From Oscillospiraceae bacterium (GTDB taxonomy: Bacteria; Bacillota; Clostridia; Oscillospirales; Oscillospiraceae): DNA of 64,000 nt. How positions within the stretch are numbered: the stretch's first letter is position 1; each line of letters begins with the position of its first letter. The translations under genes were made by a program, and so were the position numbers. Shown piece by piece: positions 39,310-49,094 of this stretch. The stretch is from assembly GCA_020025675.1 (NCBI GenBank), contig JAHHRS010000004.1, forward strand, positions 1-64,000, given 5' to 3'. The notes below the pieces were generated by a model, which worked only from the letters and a program-made list of their open reading frames with translations, was not told the origin of the DNA and did no database searches.

Positions 39310-41685
39310 TAGATTTTCCTCCTTATTTTCCTCTGTTTCTAAATTACAGGTACATTCATTTTTTCCGTTTTCTAAACATTCACATTCTGTAATTTGCGGC
39401 ATTGCTTTTTCTTTATGCTTTAAGGTTTTATCTTTTGAGTTGTCGTGCATGTTAAAGAGGTTTAGCCGCAGAGCGTTTGTCACAACGCAAAAACTGGAAA
39501 GGCTCATTGCCGCTGCACCCAGCATTGGGTTTAGGGTTATGCCAAGGCCCACCAGTGCGCCAGCTGCAACAGGTATTCCTATCGTATTGTAGAAGAAAGC
39601 CCAGAAAAGATTTTCATGTATATTTTTAAGGGTTTTTCTGCTTAGGCGTATAGCTGCGGGAACATCCTTAAGGCTGCTGTTCATCAAAACCACATCCGCT
39701 GCGTCCACCGCTATATCTGCACCTGCCCCTATTGCAATGCCTATATCCGCTCTTGTAAGAGCAGGAGCATCATTTATACCGTCACCTACCATTGCAACCT
39801 TGCCGTACTTACTTAGTTCTATAACTGCATTTTCTTTACCGTCCGGTAAAACGCCTGCAATAACCTCGTCAACTCCGGCCTGTCTTCCGATGGCTTCGGC
39901 TGTACGCCGGTTATCTCCTGTAAGCATAACAACTTTTATGCCCATATTTTTAAGTTCTTCAACAGCCTGGGGGCTGTCGGGTTTAATTGTGTCAGCAACG
40001 GCTATTAAGCCCACATAGCGCTTGGCACTTGCAAAAAATAGCGGTGTTTTTCCTTCTGCCGCCAGAGCTTCCGCTCTCTTTTCCACAGCATCTGGAAGCT
40101 GTACTTCGGTCTTAATAAAGCTCATATTGCCGCCGTAGAGAGTTTCGCCCCCATATACAGCGCTCAGTCCGTTTCCGGGCAATGCCTTAAAATCGTCAAC
40201 CTCATGAATCTCCACATTATGTTCATGAGCTTTTCTCATTACTGCTCCGGCAAGCGGATGTTCGCTTCTGCTTTCAAGTGATGCTGCAAAAGTCAAAAGC
40301 TCATTTTCACTCGTTCCTTCGGCGGGAATAATATCGGTAACAACAGGTGTTCCTGCTGTAATTGTACCGGTTTTATCAAGGGCAACTACGGAAATTCTGC
40401 CTGTTTCTTCTAAAGCGGCAGCAGTTTTAAACAAAACTCCCTGCTTTGCGCCAACGCCGCTTCCTACCATAATAGCCACGGGAGTTGCAAGCCCTAAAGC
40501 ACATGGGCAGGATATTACAAGAACGGAAATTCCTCTTGCAAGGGCATACCCTATGCTCTGGCCTGCAATGAGCCACGAAATAATTGTTATAACTGCAATA
40601 CTGATTACTGTTGGAACAAAAATTCCCGACACCTTATCGGCAATCTTGGCGATAGGCGCCTTTGTTGCCGCGGCATCGCTCACCATTTTAATTATCTGGC
40701 TCAGAGTAGTGTCTTCACCTACTCTGGTAGCCTCACAGCGTATAAATCCAACCTGATTAACAGTTGCGGCTGATACACTGTCCCCTACTGTTTTGTCAAC
40801 AGGAATACTCTCTCCCGTTAATGCAGACTCGTCAAACGCGCTGTTTCCTTCTATTATAATACCGTCTACCGGCACGTTCTCGCCGGGACGAACTACAAAT
40901 ATATCGCCCCTCTGCACCTGCTCAATGGGAACTGTCTGCTCTTCACCATTAACTATGATATTAGCGGTTTTAGGCGCCATTTTCATAAGGCCCTTAAGTG
41001 CATCAGTAGTTTTACCTTTGGAATGAGCTTCCAGCAGCTTTCCAACTGTGATAAGAGTTAAAATCATTGCCGATGACTCGAAATAAAACTCATGTATCCA
41101 ATGGGATGCAGCTTCTGTACCACCTGAAATCTGTGCTGCGCTCATCGCAAATAAAGCATAGGTACTGTAAACAAAACCGGCGCTTGTACCCAGCGCAACC
41201 AGAGTGTCCATATTGGGTGCCTTATGAATAACACCTTTAAAGCCGCTAATGAAAAATTTCTGGTTAATCACCATAACGACGACCGTCAAGATAAGCTCTG
41301 ACAGTCCTATTGCAATCGGATTTTCCGCAAGGAATGCAGGCAGCGGCCAGCCCCACATAGTGTGGCCCATAGAAATATACATAAGAACTATAAGAAAACC
41401 AAGGGATGTAAAAAGACGCTTTTTAATAGCCGGTGTTTCTCTGTCTTTTAGTGCATCCTCCGTGTCTGCTTTTGCTGCTTTATCGGTTCCTTTTACTGAC
41501 GCACCATATCCCGCATTTTGAACAGCGGCAATTACGTCCTTATCACTTATATTACCTTCTACACCCATTGAATTAGTGAGAAGGCTCACCGAGCATGATG
41601 TAACACCGGGAAGATTGGAAACCGCCTTTTCAACTCTGGCAGAGCAAGCGGCACAGCTCATACCTGTTACAGTGTACTGTTTCAT
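39103..41685 (-). CDS. copA: Copper-exporting P1B-type ATPase with a C-terminal CopZ-like domain
   Basis: 860 residues. N-terminal heavy-metal domain with GMSCAAC (Cys-x2-Cys), eight membrane segments with the CPC motif ([15 protein letters not shown]), phosphorylation site DKTGT and hinge [10 protein letters not shown]. After the last helix comes a Cys-rich linker ([15 protein letters not shown]) and a second heavy-metal domain ([15 protein letters not shown]) from about residue 793. AAGGAGG precedes the first ATG, 48 bp after csoR. It pumps Cu(I) out of the cell. The CopZ-like end has its own internal start (separate entry). Confidence 0.96.
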   Translation of the reverse strand: MKQYTVTGMSCAACSARVEKAVSNLPGVTSCSVSLLTNSMGVEGNISDKDVIAAVQNAGYGASVKGTDKAAKADTEDALKDRETPAIKKRLFTSLGFLIVLMYISMGHTMWGWPLPAFLAENPIAIGLSELILTVVVMVINQKFFISGFKGVIHKAPNMDTLVALGTSAGFVYSTYALFAMSAAQISGGTEAASHWIHEFYFESSAMILTLITVGKLLEAHSKGKTTDALKGLMKMAPKTANIIVNGEEQTVPIEQVQRGDIFVVRPGENVPVDGIIIEGNSAFDESALTGESIPVDKTVGDSVSAATVNQVGFIRCEATRVGEDTTLSQIIKMVSDAAATKAPIAKIADKVSGIFVPTVISIAVITIISWLIAGQSIGYALARGISVLVISCPCALGLATPVAIMVGSGVGAKQGVLFKTAAALEETGRISVVALDKTGTITAGTPVVTDIIPAEGTSENELLTFAASLESRSEHPLAGAVMRKAHEHNVEIHEVDDFKALPGNGLSAVYGGETLYGGNMSFIKTEVQLPDAVEKRAEALAAEGKTPLFFASAKRYVGLIAVADTIKPDSPQAVEELKNMGIKVVMLTGDNRRTAEAIGRQAGVDEVIAGVLPDGKENAVIELSKYGKVAMVGDGINDAPALTRADIGIAIGAGADIAVDAADVVLMNSSLKDVPAAIRLSRKTLKNIHENLFWAFFYNTIGIPVAAGALVGLGITLNPMLGAAAMSLSSFCVVTNALRLNLFNMHDNSKDKTLKHKEKAMPQITECECLENGKNECTCNLETEENKEENLMVKTIKIEGMMCGHCEARVKKALEAIAGVKSAEVSHSAGTAVVTFENVTDEVLKNAVEAQDYKVLEIE

Positions 41686-41733
41686 CTTAACCTCCTTTTG
41701 TAAAAAATATATTTATAGTCTATCCTTAGAAAA

Positions 41734-42033
41734 TTATTTCATGAATTTCTGTAATGTACGAAGAAGTTCATCAATAGTCTCTTCTTTTCCGTCTTTTATA
41801 TCATTTACAACGCATGTTCTTATATGATTGCTTAATAACTCTCTGCTAAAAGCATTTAAAGCAGCGTTGGCAGCGGCAGCCTGAGCTAATATATCCGGAC
41901 AATAAGCGTTTTTATCAAGCATACCTTTTATTCCTCTTATCTGTCCCTCTATTCGGTTCAATCTGTTTACAAGACTTTTATATTCCTCCGGGCTGCGAAA
42001 CTTTTTTCTTTTACAGCAACAACATTCGTCCAT
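41734..42033 (-). CDS. csoR: CsoR-type copper-sensing repressor
   Basis: 99 residues, all helical. The Cu(I) ligands Cys-His-Cys appear in AYCPDIL and SNHIRTCVVND. The N-terminus is Cys-rich (MDECCCCKRKK), which is not part of the usual core. GGAGGG precedes the ATG. It is the first gene of the csoR-copA operon, and the operator lies within its own promoter. Confidence 0.95.
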   Translation of the reverse strand: MDECCCCKRKKFRSPEEYKSLVNRLNRIEGQIRGIKGMLDKNAYCPDILAQAAAANAALNAFSRELLSNHIRTCVVNDIKDGKEETIDELLRTLQKFMK

Positions 42034-42056
42034 ATCCTGCCCTCCATTCCAGCAGC

Positions 42057-42086
42057 ATTATATACCCCGTGGGGGTATATTGTCAA
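42057..42086 (-). promoter_or_regulatory. csoR-copA promoter with embedded CsoR operator
   Basis: Minus strand: TTGACA (42081-42086), 18 bases, TATAAT (42057-42062), both perfect. The spacer is the palindrome ATATACCCC-GTG-GGGGTATAT (42060-42080), which matches the GC-tract dyads bound by CsoR proteins. Confidence 0.92.
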
Positions 42087-42170
42087 GTAGTGTAATCTTG
42101 TTTATATATCAGCACATGGATTGCCGCCCTTTTATTTTTCCCAGAAATCGGCGCAATTTTCAGGAAGTAC

Positions 42171-42207
42171 AAAAAAAGCACCACCAAAGTTTAACCTTGG
42201 TGGTGCT
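42171..42207 (-). terminator. Terminator downstream of the rnf operon
   Basis: The stem AGCACCACCAA/TTGGTGGTGCT is followed on the minus strand by seven T. It lies 91 bp after rnfB; the stretch between holds no gene. Confidence 0.85.
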
Positions 42208-42297
42208 GATTCATTTTGAGTTAACTCTGTACAATAGACTGCACAAGCAAAAGTTTAGTTATGCTAACGGGCAGAAATCTAAAACACAGTGTTACAT

Positions 42298-43092
42298 TTA
42301 GTCCTCAAACCAGTTAATGACGTGGCGTGGGCAGACATCTGCGCAATGACCGCACTTGACGCACTTCTCATGATCCACAACCGGAAGGTTGTCAACCATT
42401 GTTATTGCATCAGCGGGGCACTCACGAGCACACTTCTGGCATGCAATACAACCGAAGTCACAAATCTTGAGAACCTTAGCGCCCTTATCCTTATTGGAGC
42501 AGGCGGTAATAACTTTCTGGCTTGCAGGGATAAGTTTAATAACGCTCTTGGGGCAGACTTCAACACATGCACCGCAGCCCACGCACTTGGAACGGTCAAC
42601 CTTTGCGATACCGTCTACAATGTGCATTGCATCAAAATGGCAGACATTTGTGCAGTTGCCAAGACCAATGCAGGCAAAGGTACAGGTTTTGTTGCTCTTG
42701 CCGCCAAATATCATAGCAGCACGGCAGTCAATAGGACCGGAGTAATTGAAGCGCTTTTCAGCATGTCCTTCAGAGCCGGAGCACATGACCATAGCAACTT
42801 TCTTCTCGGTATTTCCGGCAGAAACGCCCATGATCTTTGCAACCTTTTCTGCAGCCTCAGCACCGCCTGCAACGCAGCGGTCAGGAGGAGCCTCACCTTT
42901 GGCAACAGCAGCAGCATAACCGTCGCAGCCGGGGTAACCGCAGCCGCCGCAGTTAGCACCTGCAAGGCATTCTCTGATTGCTTCCTGCTTAGGATCAACA
43001 TCAACGTGGAAAATCTTAGCAGCAAAAGCCAGAATTGCTCCAAACAAAGCACCGAGGGCACCGAGGACTAATATAGCATAAACAATTAACAT
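42298..43092 (-). CDS. rnfB: Rnf complex subunit B (ferredoxin-like Fe-S subunit)
   Basis: 264 residues. One N-terminal membrane helix, then a 4Fe-4S motif (CGGCGYPGCDGYA) and three further Cys groups including two classic CxxCxxCxxxCP motifs (CVGCGACVEVCP and CVKCGHCADVCP). It is the electron entry point for reduced ferredoxin in the ion-pumping ferredoxin:NAD+ oxidoreductase. AAGGAGGG precedes the ATG. It is the last gene of rnfCDGEAB, as in clostridia and acetogens. Confidence 0.97.
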   Translation of the reverse strand: MLIVYAILVLGALGALFGAILAFAAKIFHVDVDPKQEAIRECLAGANCGGCGYPGCDGYAAAVAKGEAPPDRCVAGGAEAAEKVAKIMGVSAGNTEKKVAMVMCSGSEGHAEKRFNYSGPIDCRAAMIFGGKSNKTCTFACIGLGNCTNVCHFDAMHIVDGIAKVDRSKCVGCGACVEVCPKSVIKLIPASQKVITACSNKDKGAKVLKICDFGCIACQKCARECPADAITMVDNLPVVDHEKCVKCGHCADVCPRHVINWFED

Positions 43093-43107
43093 TACTGGAA
43101 GCCCTCC

Positions 43108-43698
43108 TTAAGAGAATATCTGCATACCGCTGAAGCCCATAAAGGCAAGAGCAAGCAGACCTGCGGAAACAAGACAAATGGGGAAACCTTCAAAGCACTT
43201 GGGGTACTCAGCAGTGTAGTCAACACGCTCACGAACGCTTGCGAAGAGAACGATTGCCAGCATGAAGCCCAGACCGCCTGTAATACCGTAAACAACGGAC
43301 TCGATGAAGTTGTAGTTGTTCTGAACGTTCAGAAGAACAACACCGAGAACAGCGCAGTTAGTGGTAATAAGAGGGAGGTAAATACCAAGAGCGGAGTACA
43401 GAGAAGGAATGGACTTTTTAAGGAACATTTCAACAAACTGAACCAGTGCGGCAATTACCAGAATGAAGGTAAGGGTCTGAAGGAATCTGAGATTAAGTGC
43501 CATCAGAACGTATTCATTTATAACCCAGCAGATTGCGGAAGCAAGACCCATAACAAATACAACCGCAAGACCCATACCGGTAGCAGTCTCTACCTTGCTT
43601 GAACAGCCAAGGAAGGGGCAGCAGCCCAGAAACTGAGAGAAAATAAAGTTGTTAATAAGGATAGCGCCTAAGGAGATGGAAATAATATTAGTTAACAT
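43108..43698 (-). CDS. rnfA: Rnf complex subunit A
   Basis: 196 residues with six membrane segments. NNFIFSQFLGCCPFLGCS and ITTNCAVLGVVLLN carry the conserved Cys residues that hold an intramembrane 2Fe-2S cluster shared with RnfE. Its start overlaps the rnfE stop by one base (TAATG). Confidence 0.97.
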   Translation of the reverse strand: MLTNIISISLGAILINNFIFSQFLGCCPFLGCSSKVETATGMGLAVVFVMGLASAICWVINEYVLMALNLRFLQTLTFILVIAALVQFVEMFLKKSIPSLYSALGIYLPLITTNCAVLGVVLLNVQNNYNFIESVVYGITGGLGFMLAIVLFASVRERVDYTAEYPKCFEGFPICLVSAGLLALAFMGFSGMQIFS

Positions 43699-44402
43699 TA
43701 TCTTTCTTCCTCCTTTGCAGCGGCTTTAGCCGCAAGCTCTTTCATTTCTTTTTTCTTTTTAGACTTGGTGAGTGCAAACTGCATAACAGCAATGAGGACA
43801 CCAAGAGTAAGGAAGCCGCCGAAAGGCAGAGTCAGGATAGATGCGCCGAAATCAGCAGGGAAAAGCTGGATACCGGCACCGGTTCCGTCCAGAGTAAAGC
43901 GGAAGCCGTTTGCAATGTCAATAAGACCGCCGCCGAACTTACCGCTGCCCAAGAACTCTCTGACAACACACATGACTATTAAAACCAAAGTGTAACCAAG
44001 TCCCTGGAATATACCGTCAAAGAAGGAAGCTCCAACAGAGTTCTTCTGGCAGAAAGCCTCAGCTCTTCCGATTATAATGCAGTTAACAACTATAAGAGGA
44101 ATAAACACGCCCAATGCGGAGCTGAGTGCCGGAATGAATGCCTGCAGCAGCAGGTCAACGATAGTAACGAATCCTGCAATAATAACAACAAAAATCGCAA
44201 GACGAATTTCGTTTGGAATAATTTTACGAATTGCGGAAATCGCAACGTTGCAACATGTAAGAATAATTAAAACGGATAAACCCATGCCCACACCGTTAAA
44301 GAGTGTAGTGGTGATAGCCATGGTGGCGCACATGCCAATAAGCTGTACCAAAACAGGGTTATTGGTGATTAGGCCTTCCTTAAACTGCTTTTTAATATTC
44401 AT
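43698..44402 (-). CDS. rnfE: Rnf complex subunit E
   Basis: 234 residues with six membrane segments. NPVLVQLIGMCATMAI and PLIVVNCIIIGRAEAF mirror RnfA with inverted topology. The C-terminus is a charged Ala/Lys-rich helix (KSKKKKEMKELAAKAAAKEE). It is part of the ion channel core. AAGGAGG precedes the ATG. Confidence 0.97.
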   Translation of the reverse strand: MNIKKQFKEGLITNNPVLVQLIGMCATMAITTTLFNGVGMGLSVLIILTCCNVAISAIRKIIPNEIRLAIFVVIIAGFVTIVDLLLQAFIPALSSALGVFIPLIVVNCIIIGRAEAFCQKNSVGASFFDGIFQGLGYTLVLIVMCVVREFLGSGKFGGGLIDIANGFRFTLDGTGAGIQLFPADFGASILTLPFGGFLTLGVLIAVMQFALTKSKKKKEMKELAAKAAAKEEER

Positions 44403-44416
44403 TTAGCCTTACCTCC

Positions 44417-44959
44417 TTAACCCAAAGACTTAACGGCTGATATTGCCGTTCCGGTAGCATTGGCAACTGAACGGGATGTGATTGTAGCACCTGCAAGGGC
44501 ATCAATATTACCGCCGGCTTTAGTTATAGCTACATTCTCATCCTCGCCGACAAACTGGGCACGCCAGTTAACTCCTATCTCAGAAGTGCTTGCAGCGTTG
44601 GCACCAAGACCTGCAGTCTCAGCGTGAGAAATGATGGAGATACCTGTGCATTTATACTCATTGTCAACACCGACAGCCATTGTAAGCTTGCTCTGAGCAC
44701 CGGAGAAAGTGGTGGTTACAACATAACCTGCTCCGTTTGTGCACTTGTTAATTGAATCAATAGTGGGGAAGTTTTCCTTATCAAACTCTACTTCCTCGTA
44801 TCCGTCAGACTGGAGGACAGCGGCATATGCCTTCTCGGTTTTGATACGCTGCTGCTCCTGAATTCGGTCATAGGTAAGTTCATTAACAACACCCAGAACA
44901 CCGGCTACGATAGCGCAGACGAGGCACAGGATCATGGTTAATTTAAGAATTTTATTCAT
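44417..44959 (-). CDS. rnfG: Rnf complex subunit G (covalent FMN)
   Basis: 180 residues: one N-terminal membrane helix and an FMN-binding domain facing outward. The flavin-attachment Thr lies in LAGATITSRSV. It overlaps rnfD by 4 bp (ATGA) with AAGGAGG upstream. Confidence 0.96.
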   Translation of the reverse strand: MNKILKLTMILCLVCAIVAGVLGVVNELTYDRIQEQQRIKTEKAYAAVLQSDGYEEVEFDKENFPTIDSINKCTNGAGYVVTTTFSGAQSKLTMAVGVDNEYKCTGISIISHAETAGLGANAASTSEIGVNWRAQFVGEDENVAITKAGGNIDALAGATITSRSVANATGTAISAVKSLG

Positions 44960-46056
44960 CTTTTAGCCTCCTTTGCTGCTTTCTCTGCCCACTCAGCCTT
45001 CATTGCGGCAGTCTCAGCAGCTTTCTCAGCTTTAAGGGCATTTTTCTCAGCCTTTTTCTGTGCCTTCTCAGCAGCAATATCCTCTTTGGATACGCCAAAC
45101 TGATGGCGGTGGAAGGCCTTATCGATAGCCCATGCGCAGAGGTTCATTATAAGGATAGCGTAGGACACGCCCTCGGGAAATCCGCCAAAGTAGCGGATAA
45201 GTACAGTGATTGCACCGCAGCCAACGCCGTAAAGAAGCTGACCGTTTAAAGTAACGGGGCTTGAGGCATAGTCGGTAGCCATGAAGAAAGCACCCAGCAT
45301 AAGTCCGCCGGCAAGAACGTTATATAACATCCAGTCCACATTGCTGAAGCCCTCTCGACCGAAGATAAGAGTGATTAGAGCCACAGTGCCGATGTAGGAT
45401 ACGGGAATACGCCAGGAAATGACCTTACGAGCGATAAGGTAAATACCGCCTATCAAAAGGGCAAGTGCGCTTATTTCACCGATGCAGCCGGGGATTTTAC
45501 CGATAAGCATGCTGCCGAAGTTGTAGTAAGGAGGCATCACACCGGCATCATAGAGTTCAGCCAGAGGAGTAGCCATGGTAACCCCATCCACAACACCTTT
45601 AAGGGAATTGGGAACTACATAGCGGCCCATAATAAGTGCATAGGATGCAAGCAGGAAAGCACGACCGGCAAGAGCAGGGTTCAGGAAGTTCTTACCAATG
45701 CCGCCGTAAAGCTGCTTAACAACAACAATTGCGAAGAAGCTGCCTATCACCGGAACCCAAAGGGGTGTTGTGGGAGGCAGAGTGCAGGCCAGCAGAACAC
45801 CTGTTACGCAGGCGGACAGATCGCCGATAGTGTTAGTCTTCTTCATGAGCTTTCTGTAAGCCCACTCGAAGAATACGGCGGATGCAACGGAAACTGCAAC
45901 TACCGCCAGGGGGTATGCGCCGAACTGCCATACAGCCACCGCCAAAGCGGGGAGCAGGGCAATAAGTACATCCAGCATAATGCGCTGGGTATCATTATTG
46001 GTTCTTACCTGTGGCTGGAATGCCACGTCCAATACAATTCTCTCTTTATTCTCCAT
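44956..46056 (-). CDS. rnfD: Rnf complex subunit D (covalent FMN)
   Basis: 366 residues with about nine membrane segments. The flavinylation Thr is probably in DGVTMATPLAEL. GKNFLNPALAGRAFL and FMATDYASSPV are family phrases. The last 45 residues form an Ala/Lys/Glu-rich helix (EKAAETAAMKAEWAEKAAKE). Its start shares one base with the rnfC stop. Confidence 0.97.
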   Translation of the reverse strand: MENKERIVLDVAFQPQVRTNNDTQRIMLDVLIALLPALAVAVWQFGAYPLAVVAVSVASAVFFEWAYRKLMKKTNTIGDLSACVTGVLLACTLPPTTPLWVPVIGSFFAIVVVKQLYGGIGKNFLNPALAGRAFLLASYALIMGRYVVPNSLKGVVDGVTMATPLAELYDAGVMPPYYNFGSMLIGKIPGCIGEISALALLIGGIYLIARKVISWRIPVSYIGTVALITLIFGREGFSNVDWMLYNVLAGGLMLGAFFMATDYASSPVTLNGQLLYGVGCGAITVLIRYFGGFPEGVSYAILIMNLCAWAIDKAFHRHQFGVSKEDIAAEKAQKKAEKNALKAEKAAETAAMKAEWAEKAAKEAKR

Positions 46057-47420
46057 TATTTCTGAGCCTCCTTAGCTGCAGCCTCGGCCTTTGCCTTATC
46101 GGCTGCGGCCTGAGCCTTCGCCTTCTCGGCCTGGAGCATAACCTTTGTGGTCTTGAAAGCGTGAGTCAGCGGCATTCTGGCCGGGCAGTTGTAAGAGCAG
46201 CTGCCGCACTCAAAGCAGTCTGTAATATGGTATTTTTCCATCATTTTGTAATCAGCATTGTGGTAGTACATATACATAAATACAGGCTCCAAATTCATGG
46301 GGCATACAGTTATGCACTTGCCGCAACGAATGCAGGTTGGCTTTTCCACATGCTTGTCCTCTTCCTCTGTGAAGAACAGGACACCGGCTGTACCTTTAAC
46401 GGTGGGAGCTGCAAAGTTTGTGGCGCAAATACCCATCATAGGTCCGCCGAGAACAATCTTCTTAGGAGTCTTTACAAAGCCTCCGCACTGCTCTGCCAGA
46501 TAATCAAAAGGTGTACCGACACGGGTAAGTCCGTTGACAGGAGCCTTAATGGCACTACCGCCAACAGTGACTATACGGTCAATAACAGGCTTGCCTTCGT
46601 AGCATGCCTGATAGATAGCATAGGAGGTACGGGTGGACACAACGTTGCATCCAACACCGGAGGGCAGATCGCCCGGCTTTACCTCACGACCGGTAACGGC
46701 CTTAACCTGCATTTTTTCACCGCCCTGAGGGTACTTGACCTCTTCGGGAATGATTTCAATGCCGTACTTTGCGGGATTTAAGGAATTGAGCAGGTTTATA
46801 GCGTCCTGCTTGTTCTTCTCAATACCGTAGTAAGCCTTGTCAACGCAGCTGGCTATTCTTACAAGCTCTATACCCTTTAACAGCTGCTCAGGGTAATTGA
46901 GCATGGTAAGATGGTCACCGTTAAGGTAAGGCTCACACTCAGCACCGTTAATAATAAGCTTATCGACCTTGCCGATACCGCCTCTTATCTTAAATGCGGT
47001 GGGGAACATGGCGCCACCCATACCGACAACGCCGGCTTCGCGGATGCGTTCAAGGATAGCGTCAGGGTTTTTGAGTTGCTCCGGAGTCAGGGGAGCCATA
47101 TCATCGCAGGGAGTATCCTTGTAATCGTTTTCGATGACTATTGACATAATCATGTCGCCCAGAGGATGGGGTCTGGGTTCAATAGCCACGACTCTGCCGG
47201 ATACGGAAGCGTGGACAGGCGCTGACACGGGTGCGGGATTTTCTCCGATCTTCTGACCCATTTTAACATAGTCGCCCACTTCTACCAGTGGCTTACAGGG
47301 GGCGCCGATATGCTGGATCAGCGGAATAATGACCTGCGGGGGCGGGGCAATTACAGTCATAGGAACCTCAGGGGCCTTCATGTAATTAGGATGAACTCCG
47401 CCTTTGAACGTATGGGACAT
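46056..47420 (-). CDS. rnfC: Rnf complex subunit C (NADH/flavin subunit)
   Basis: 454 residues from ATG at 47420 (MSHTFKGGVHPN), because GAGGTGA sits 5-8 bases upstream. A GTG at 47429 is the alternative. It carries an FMN/NADH-binding Nqo1-like domain (GMGGAMFPTAFKI, NGAECEPYLNGDH), a soluble barrel region and two 4Fe-4S motifs (CIRCGKCITVCP and CFECGSCSYNCP). The C-terminus is an Ala/Lys-rich helix. It is the first gene of the operon and the site of NAD+ reduction. Confidence 0.97.
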   Translation of the reverse strand: MSHTFKGGVHPNYMKAPEVPMTVIAPPPQVIIPLIQHIGAPCKPLVEVGDYVKMGQKIGENPAPVSAPVHASVSGRVVAIEPRPHPLGDMIMSIVIENDYKDTPCDDMAPLTPEQLKNPDAILERIREAGVVGMGGAMFPTAFKIRGGIGKVDKLIINGAECEPYLNGDHLTMLNYPEQLLKGIELVRIASCVDKAYYGIEKNKQDAINLLNSLNPAKYGIEIIPEEVKYPQGGEKMQVKAVTGREVKPGDLPSGVGCNVVSTRTSYAIYQACYEGKPVIDRIVTVGGSAIKAPVNGLTRVGTPFDYLAEQCGGFVKTPKKIVLGGPMMGICATNFAAPTVKGTAGVLFFTEEEDKHVEKPTCIRCGKCITVCPMNLEPVFMYMYYHNADYKMMEKYHITDCFECGSCSYNCPARMPLTHAFKTTKVMLQAEKAKAQAAADKAKAEAAAKEAQK

Positions 47421-47429
47421 AAACTTCAC

Positions 47430-47730
47430 CTCATATTTATTCAGCTTGGATTATTTTCGCATTAAAGTTTACCACAATCTTACCGAAAATGCTACACAAA
47501 TTAGCACTTTTTTTGTCTTTTCTACGACAATTTCTTAACAATCCTGTTATTTTTATAACTTTGAAACAATTTTTTCCTATTTTTTACTTTTTTCTTGCGT
47601 TTTTTCACATATTAGACTTTTTTATTTGACAATATTTTTTGATTATACATTCTCTTGTTAGTTTTTGGAAAAAATGTTTTTAATGTTCTGAATTAATATA
47701 TAAAAATTATTAAAATTAATTCCAAAAAAA
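47430..47730. other. 300-bp AT-rich upstream region of the rnf operon
   Basis: It holds no open frame of note. It should contain the rnf promoter; several T-rich tracts and weak -35/-10-like elements (for example TTGTGG followed by TAAACT near 47465) are present, but none is compelling. Confidence 0.5.
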
Positions 47731-47734
47731 TGCA

Positions 47735-47770
47735 AAAAGACAGAGCCGATTTAGGTCGGCTCTGTCTTTT
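47735..47770 (-). terminator. Terminator of the flavodiiron gene
   Basis: A 15-bp perfect stem (AAAAGACAGAGCCGA/TCGGCTCTGTCTTTT) with a 6-base loop, 8 bp after the stop codon. Confidence 0.9.
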
Positions 47771-47778
47771 GTTAAAAT

Positions 47779-48978
47779 TCACCTGATGTCAGCAGCAATC
47801 GCATCAGCCAAAGCTTCCATTTCGGCAAGCTGACTGTCCTTTGCAGAAGAACGAATAGTAATATTTTCTCCTATAAACTCCGTGTTCTTTAAAGGTGTAA
47901 GAATATCTCTCATAAGCTTTCCGCAGGTAGGCGCCCATGAGCCGTTTTCAAGTATGGCTATCTTTCTGCCCTGAAGATTATGAGCAGCAATATCTCTGAG
48001 CAGATTCTCCATGGTGACAAAAACACCGGCATTATAAGTTGTAGATGCGAAAATCAGGTGACTGCATCTAAAAGCGTCGGAAACTATGTAGCTTGCAGGA
48101 GTGACGGAGGTATCATACATTCTCACTCTTACTCCCCGCTCCACAAGGAGTTTTGCCATAATATTGGCAGCGTTTTCAGTGTGACCGTAAACTGACGCAT
48201 AGGCAAGCATTACACTCTTCTCCTCCGGGGCATAGCTGCTCCAGAGCAGGTATTTTTCCAGATATTTTTCAAAATCCTTCCTCCACACAAAGCCGTGGAG
48301 AGGGCAAACAAACTTGATATTCAGCGGCATTACTTTTTTAAGGGCTGCCTGAACCTGCGGGCCGTATTTGCCCACGATGTTGGTGTAGTACCTTCTGGCC
48401 TCGTCCAGATTCTCATTAAAAAAATCTGTCTCGTCTGAAAACAAGCGTCCGTTCAGAGCGCCGAAGGTTCCGAAGGCATCGGCAGAAAACAAGATTCCGT
48501 CGGTTTTATCAAAAACCATCATGACCTCAGGCCAGTGAACCATCGGAGCCATAACAAAGCTCAATTCATGGCGGCCTACGCTTATGCTGTCCCCTTCTTT
48601 TACGACGACCGTGTTATCCTCTAAATTCATTTCAAAAAATTGGGCCAGCATTGTCTTGATTTTTGCGTTGCAGATTATCTTTACACCGGGATATCTAAGC
48701 ACCAAATTCTTAACGGTAGCAGCATGGTCAGGCTCCATGTGAGTAATAACCAGATAATCCAAAGTCCTGCCGTCAAGGGCGAAGGCAATGTTTTCAAAAA
48801 AATTCTGAGACACAGCCTTATCAACAGTATCAAAAAGGACAGTCTTTTCGTCAATCATCAGATAAGAGTTATAAGAAACGCCGTCCGGCACTCCGTAAAC
48901 TCCCTCGAAGCAGGCAAGGCGCCGATCGTCTGCGCCGACCCATATTAAATCCTCCAAAACCTTTCTCGTGCAGTGCAT
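47779..48978 (-). CDS. Flavodiiron protein (FprA-type A flavoprotein, O2/NO reductase)
   Basis: 399 residues. A metallo-beta-lactamase-like domain with the diiron ligand set HMEPDHAATV (HxExDH) and further His in MVHWPEV and PLHGFVW is followed by a flavodoxin domain (about 255-399; VMLAYASVYGHTENAANIM). It reduces oxygen to water or NO to N2O in anaerobes, using reduced rubredoxin, flavoprotein or F420 donors. GGGAG precedes the ATG. A divergent Crp/Fnr-type gene shares its upstream region, with a dyad at about -41.5. Confidence 0.95.
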   Translation of the reverse strand: MHCTRKVLEDLIWVGADDRRLACFEGVYGVPDGVSYNSYLMIDEKTVLFDTVDKAVSQNFFENIAFALDGRTLDYLVITHMEPDHAATVKNLVLRYPGVKIICNAKIKTMLAQFFEMNLEDNTVVVKEGDSISVGRHELSFVMAPMVHWPEVMMVFDKTDGILFSADAFGTFGALNGRLFSDETDFFNENLDEARRYYTNIVGKYGPQVQAALKKVMPLNIKFVCPLHGFVWRKDFEKYLEKYLLWSSYAPEEKSVMLAYASVYGHTENAANIMAKLLVERGVRVRMYDTSVTPASYIVSDAFRCSHLIFASTTYNAGVFVTMENLLRDIAAHNLQGRKIAILENGSWAPTCGKLMRDILTPLKNTEFIGENITIRSSAKDSQLAEMEALADAIAADIR

Positions 48979-49066
48979 AATGTCTCCCTTCTGCCGCCCT
49001 AAAGCGGCTCAGAACTACAATATTCGGGGTTTCTTCCAGCCCGTTGAGATGTTTTTATCTGTTAAA

Positions 49067-49072
49067 ATTATA
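49067..49072 (-). promoter_or_regulatory. -10 box of the flavodiiron gene
   Basis: Minus strand TATAAT, with no good -35 at 17 bp, as expected for an activator-dependent promoter. The predicted start of transcription is near 49060. Confidence 0.55.
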
Positions 49073-49094
49073 TCCCTTGGATTTTCAATAAACC

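Noticed and set aside
42289-43071. 260-residue open frame antisense to rnfB
   Set aside because: Shadow of the Cys/Gly-rich rnfB coding sequence.
46011-46781. 256-residue open frame antisense to rnfC and rnfD
   Set aside because: It spans two well-supported genes on the other strand and has no family features.
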